A DNA stretch of 64,000 bases from Bin103 sp002238925 (GTDB lineage: Bacteria > Spirochaetota > Spirochaetia > SZUA-6 > Bin103): positions 2,976,001 through 3,040,000 of the forward strand of contig OZ242313.1 in NCBI GenBank assembly GCA_965208065.1. Direction: 5' to 3'. Of the stretch, positions 61,535-64,000 are shown one piece after another (position 1 is the first letter of the stretch; each line of letters opens with the position of its first letter). The notes below the pieces were generated by a model. It saw nothing but the letters and a program-made list of their open reading frames with translations, had not been told where the DNA came from and did no database searches. The position numbers and the translations under genes are program-made.

Positions 61535-61661
61535 TTCTCTTGGCCTCCATGGCGGCACGGCGTGTTACTTCGCCGGCTCCATTTCCGGGTTTCGCTTCCG
61601 CGGCACTGTACCGGATTCGCAGCCGTGCCGCCACTATCGCCACAGGACCGTACAGGGCCGA

Positions 61662-61690
61662 TTCCGCAACCCGCGCTATTGGTGTAATCT
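61662..61690 (+). promoter_or_regulatory. Promoter of the ThuA-like gene
   Basis: TTCCGC at 61662-61667 and TAATCT at 61685-61690 are spaced by 17 nt; the ATG at 61701 is 10 nt further, an almost leaderless start. Confidence 0.45.
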
Positions 61691-61700
61691 CCGCGCCAAC

Positions 61701-62351
61701 ATGCACACGCTGGTACTCTGCGACGACAGCGCTCACCCCGCTTCGCTGACCCGAGGCGGACTCGCTCCGCTTGCCGGCAACGGCTACACGTTCGACTGGG
61801 TCGAGGATCCCGGCGACTGGTCGGCGGAGCGGATGCAGCGCTACCAACTGGTGGTTTTTTCCAAGGCCAACAATCGGTCCACAACAGACTCGACGCCGTG
61901 GGCAGCCGAGCGGGAGGGACGCGCGTTCGCCGACTACGTGGCCGCCGGCAACAGCATCCTGTTCCTGCACTCCGGCACCGCGCTGTACGACGACTCGCCG
62001 TCGCTGAGCCGGCTGATGGGCGGCACGTTTGCGGGCCATCCCCCGCAGTGCGAGGTAACCGTCGAGCCGGCCGCCGGGCATCCGCTCAACGCCGGCTGCA
62101 CGCCGTTCACCGGCCGCGATGAGCACTACCAGATGGCGATGAACGATCCTCACGTCAATCTGTTCCTGCACTCATCATCCGAACACGGGACACAGCCGGC
62201 AGGATGGACTCGCAGGCACGGCAAGGGCCGCGTATGTGTGCTCACGCCGGGCCACAACCTGCCCATCTGGCTGCAACCATCCTACCAGCGCCTCTTGCAC
62301 AACTGCCTTGCATGGTGCGCCGGCAATACCGGCACAGGAGTTACCACATGA
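61701..62351 (+). CDS. ThuA-like (trehalose-utilisation type) protein
   Basis: 216 residues from ATG 61701. A flavodoxin/glutamine-amidotransferase-like fold: MHTLVLCDDS, YQLVVFSKANN, AFADYVAAGNSILFLHSGTA, FAGHPPQCEV, FTGRDEHYQMAM and GKGRVCVLTPGHNLPIWLQP. ThuA proteins take part in oxidation of disaccharides to 3-keto sugars in several bacteria, often next to oxidoreductases. The stop overlaps the next gene by 4 nt (ATGA), so they are cotranslated. No signal peptide. Confidence 0.85.
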   Translation: MHTLVLCDDSAHPASLTRGGLAPLAGNGYTFDWVEDPGDWSAERMQRYQLVVFSKANNRSTTDSTPWAAEREGRAFADYVAAGNSILFLHSGTALYDDSPSLSRLMGGTFAGHPPQCEVTVEPAAGHPLNAGCTPFTGRDEHYQMAMNDPHVNLFLHSSSEHGTQPAGWTRRHGKGRVCVLTPGHNLPIWLQPSYQRLLHNCLAWCAGNTGTGVTT

Positions 62352-63295
62352 ACACCCCCGCCACCCCCGCCGTGCCGCGCCGCATGCTCGGCAAGACCGG
62401 CCTCTCGATCCCGGTCATTCCGTTTGGCACCCAGGGCTTCGGCAATCACTTCGGCTTCGTTGCCGACGAGGACGCGGTAGCGCTGGTGGAGCACGCGGTA
62501 GCGCTGGGCGTGAACCACTTCGACTGTGCACGCTGTTACGGCGACTCGCTGCGCAAGCTCGGCCTGGCGCTCAGGGCAATCCCGCGCCAGGACGTCATCA
62601 TCACCGGACGCCTGTGCTGCCACTCCGGGGCCTCATGGGGCGGCTACGGTGACGGCGCCCCCGACTTCTCTGCGGAGCGCGTGGTGCGCGACGTGGAGGA
62701 CCAGCTCGCCATACTCGGCATTGACCACTTCGACGGCATGCTGATCCACGATCCGCCCAGGATGGAGCCGGCCCTGGCCAAGGACGGCACCCTTGCCGGC
62801 CTGCTGAGCCTGAAGGCACGCGACGTGGTGCGCAACGTCGGATTCGGGATGCGCCCGCACGAGTTTCACCGGCAGGCGATCGCCACCGGCGACGTCGACT
62901 TCCTGCTGTGCTTCAGCGACTACCACCTGTTGCGGCAGAGCGCCGCCGACGGGGTGCTTGCGGCGGCGGACGCAGCCGGCGTCGGCGTGATGAACGGCTG
63001 GTCGATCCTGCGCGGCCTGTTGACCGGCGGCGACCCGGCGGAGACCGCGCGGCTCGGCAACTACCGCAACGAAGAGGATATCGCCGCGGCCCGCGAGCGC
63101 TGGCTGTGGTGCCGCGACCGCGGCATCGACCTGCTGCAGCTTGCCCTGCAGTTCTGCCTGCGCGAGGCGCGCATCCACGGCAACCCGATTGGCAGCCTCA
63201 ACGCCGCCCAACTGGAGCAGAACATCCGCGCCGCCGCCACCCCTCTCGACGAATCGACCTGGACCGCCTACGAGCAGGCGTTCCCAGCTCATTGA
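62348..63295 (+). CDS. Aldo/keto reductase family protein lacking the catalytic Lys
   Basis: 315 residues from ATG 62348, with AGGAG upstream. Barrel start PFGTQGFGNHFGFVADEDAV; Asp/Tyr of the tetrad in HFDCARCYGDSLRKLGLAL and His in GMLIHDPPRM. The strand that should carry Lys reads DVIITGRLCCHSG, so Lys is replaced by Gly next to Arg. Typical AKR ends with a short helix and loop; this one has PIGSLNAAQLEQNIRAAATP. Either catalysis differs or it is a non-classical AKR working with the ThuA-like partner. ATGA overlap with that gene. Confidence 0.85.
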   Translation: MNTPATPAVPRRMLGKTGLSIPVIPFGTQGFGNHFGFVADEDAVALVEHAVALGVNHFDCARCYGDSLRKLGLALRAIPRQDVIITGRLCCHSGASWGGYGDGAPDFSAERVVRDVEDQLAILGIDHFDGMLIHDPPRMEPALAKDGTLAGLLSLKARDVVRNVGFGMRPHEFHRQAIATGDVDFLLCFSDYHLLRQSAADGVLAAADAAGVGVMNGWSILRGLLTGGDPAETARLGNYRNEEDIAAARERWLWCRDRGIDLLQLALQFCLREARIHGNPIGSLNAAQLEQNIRAAATPLDESTWTAYEQAFPAH

Positions 63296-63337
63296 TGGCG
63301 CAGCGCATTCGGAGCGCGGCCGGCTGAGAACCCTTCC

Positions 63338-63841
63338 GTGCTGAAGATCGGAATACGGCGCATGCTCGCGACAGAGGTGGCCTTTGTGGCCGACTTGTAC
63401 GCACGGAGCATCACCGGCCTGCTGCACGGTATCCTCAAGCCGGAACAGATTCGGACCGACGACGAATACCGCGGCTACTTCGCGGGCGTCGTCTCCCACG
63501 AACACGAAGTGTGGGTGGCAGTTCTGGATGGCCCGCCGGTCGGCGTGCTGGCGATGGCCGACGAGTGGATCGAACAGCTCTACGTCGACCCCCCGGAGCA
63601 GCGCCGCGGTGTCGGCTCCGCGCTGCTCGCGCATGGCAAGGCGTTGTCGCCGGACTGCCTTCGCGTACTCACCCTGCAACGCAACACCGTCGCCTGCCGA
63701 TTCTACGAGCGCCACGGGTTCGCGGCCTACGCCCACGGCCTAAGCCCGCCACCGGAAAACGAGCCCGACGTCAGCTACCAGTGGCGCCCGCACCAGACGA
63801 GCAAGGCGGGCACGCGGCGCCGCTTACCTACAGGTTCTTGA
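63338..63841 (+). CDS. GNAT family N-acetyltransferase
   Basis: 167 residues. The acetyl-CoA loop is EQRRGVGSALLAHGKAL (motif RxxGxG), preceded by the strand WIEQLYVDPP. The C-terminal motif RNTVACRFYERHGFAAYAHG is typical. Target unknown. The GTG start at 63338 gives MLKIGIRRML, but a later start is possible. The end overlaps the minus-strand gene at 63828 by 14 nt. Confidence 0.88.
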   Translation: MLKIGIRRMLATEVAFVADLYARSITGLLHGILKPEQIRTDDEYRGYFAGVVSHEHEVWVAVLDGPPVGVLAMADEWIEQLYVDPPEQRRGVGSALLAHGKALSPDCLRVLTLQRNTVACRFYERHGFAAYAHGLSPPPENEPDVSYQWRPHQTSKAGTRRRLPTGS

Positions 63842-64000
63842 TCCGTCTTATCAAGTCGCGGAGCGGGCTGGTTGCGGCGTGGCTGAGGTGGCGATCGAGG
63901 GCGGTCAATAGTTCGCGTTGGAACGCGGTTACTTGGCGGAATACAGCGGCCGCGGACACGCCGAAGTCGACGGCGAAACCGCACGCTTCGCGCTCCAGGC
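63828..64000 (-). CDS. C-terminal end of an unidentified gene (cut by window edge)
   Basis: A minus-strand frame enters from the right edge and stops with TAG at 63828-63830. The peptide reads ACGFAVDFGVSAAAVFRQVT and continues AFQRELLTALDRHLSHAATS, a helical segment that could be a helix-turn-helix followed by a coiled helix. G or C is strongly preferred in third codon positions. It may be a small DNA-binding protein, but that is a guess from this fragment. Confidence 0.45.
   Translation of the reverse strand, partial: LEREACGFAVDFGVSAAAVFRQVTAFQRELLTALDRHLSHAATSPLRDLIRRIKNL

Overview
This is a GC-rich, gene-dense bacterial chromosome window of about 55 complete protein genes. No rRNA, tRNA, CRISPR array, phage or insertion sequence was recognised. 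The secreted binding proteins have short signal peptides, one ending in AFA followed by an acidic AGEGEG stretch, a style I associate with Spirochaetaceae. Together with many sugar, peptide and nucleoside ABC importers and a MoxR/Bat operon, this suggests an uncultured, GC-rich, host- or sediment-associated spirochaete. That assignment is inference; no marker gene is present.

Layout. 0-4.5 kb: unidentified gene end, TIM-barrel isomerase, PD40 propeller protein, and a two-gene metal-type permease module (DUF1980-like protein plus a permease with a His-rich loop). The permease is divergent from ferritin across a 12-bp inverted repeat. 5.1-8.1 kb: ferric-type ABC ATPase and two-module permease without a binding protein. 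8.3-13.8 kb: GH32-like hydrolase, ThDP enzyme, M20 peptidase and fatty-acid desaturase. 14-23.9 kb: two complete importers on the minus strand, first a LplABC-like sugar system and then an OppABCDF-like peptide system, each with its own promoter. 24-37.3 kb: catabolic island on both strands with a 2-hydroxyacid dehydrogenase, sulfatase, two BNR (sialidase-like) proteins, class III and class IV aminotransferases, cupin, MFS transporter, TIM-barrel isomerase and three phytanoyl-CoA-type dioxygenases. 37.3-44.5 kb: PEGA lipoprotein, small membrane protein, MoeA, and a BMP/PnrA-type nucleoside importer. 44.5-50 kb: fourth dioxygenase, phosphoesterase, remnant of a short-chain dehydrogenase, LDH2-type dehydrogenase, M20 amidohydrolase and intact SDR. 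50-58.8 kb: eight-gene MoxR-DUF58-Bat operon. 59-64 kb: two aldo/keto reductases, two epimerase-like proteins, a ThuA-like protein, a GNAT acetyltransferase, and the end of an unidentified gene.

The clearest unlisted pattern is regulatory. At least ten genes have a TANNNT -10 box ending 6-8 nt before the start codon, most with a TTGACG-like -35 box 17 nt further upstream, and no Shine-Dalgarno. They are probably transcribed as leaderless mRNAs. Other genes (ferritin, the binding proteins, PEGA lipoprotein) keep normal Shine-Dalgarno leaders. The import systems, hydrolases, dehydrogenases, isomerases and dioxygenases read together as a scavenging economy for sulfated or aminated sugars and peptides, but no single substrate can be named from sequence alone. 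There is no gene-free stretch over 300 bases; the longest are about 200 bases (23860-24047, 46208-46413, 47482-47690, 58839-59045) and are described in the entries.
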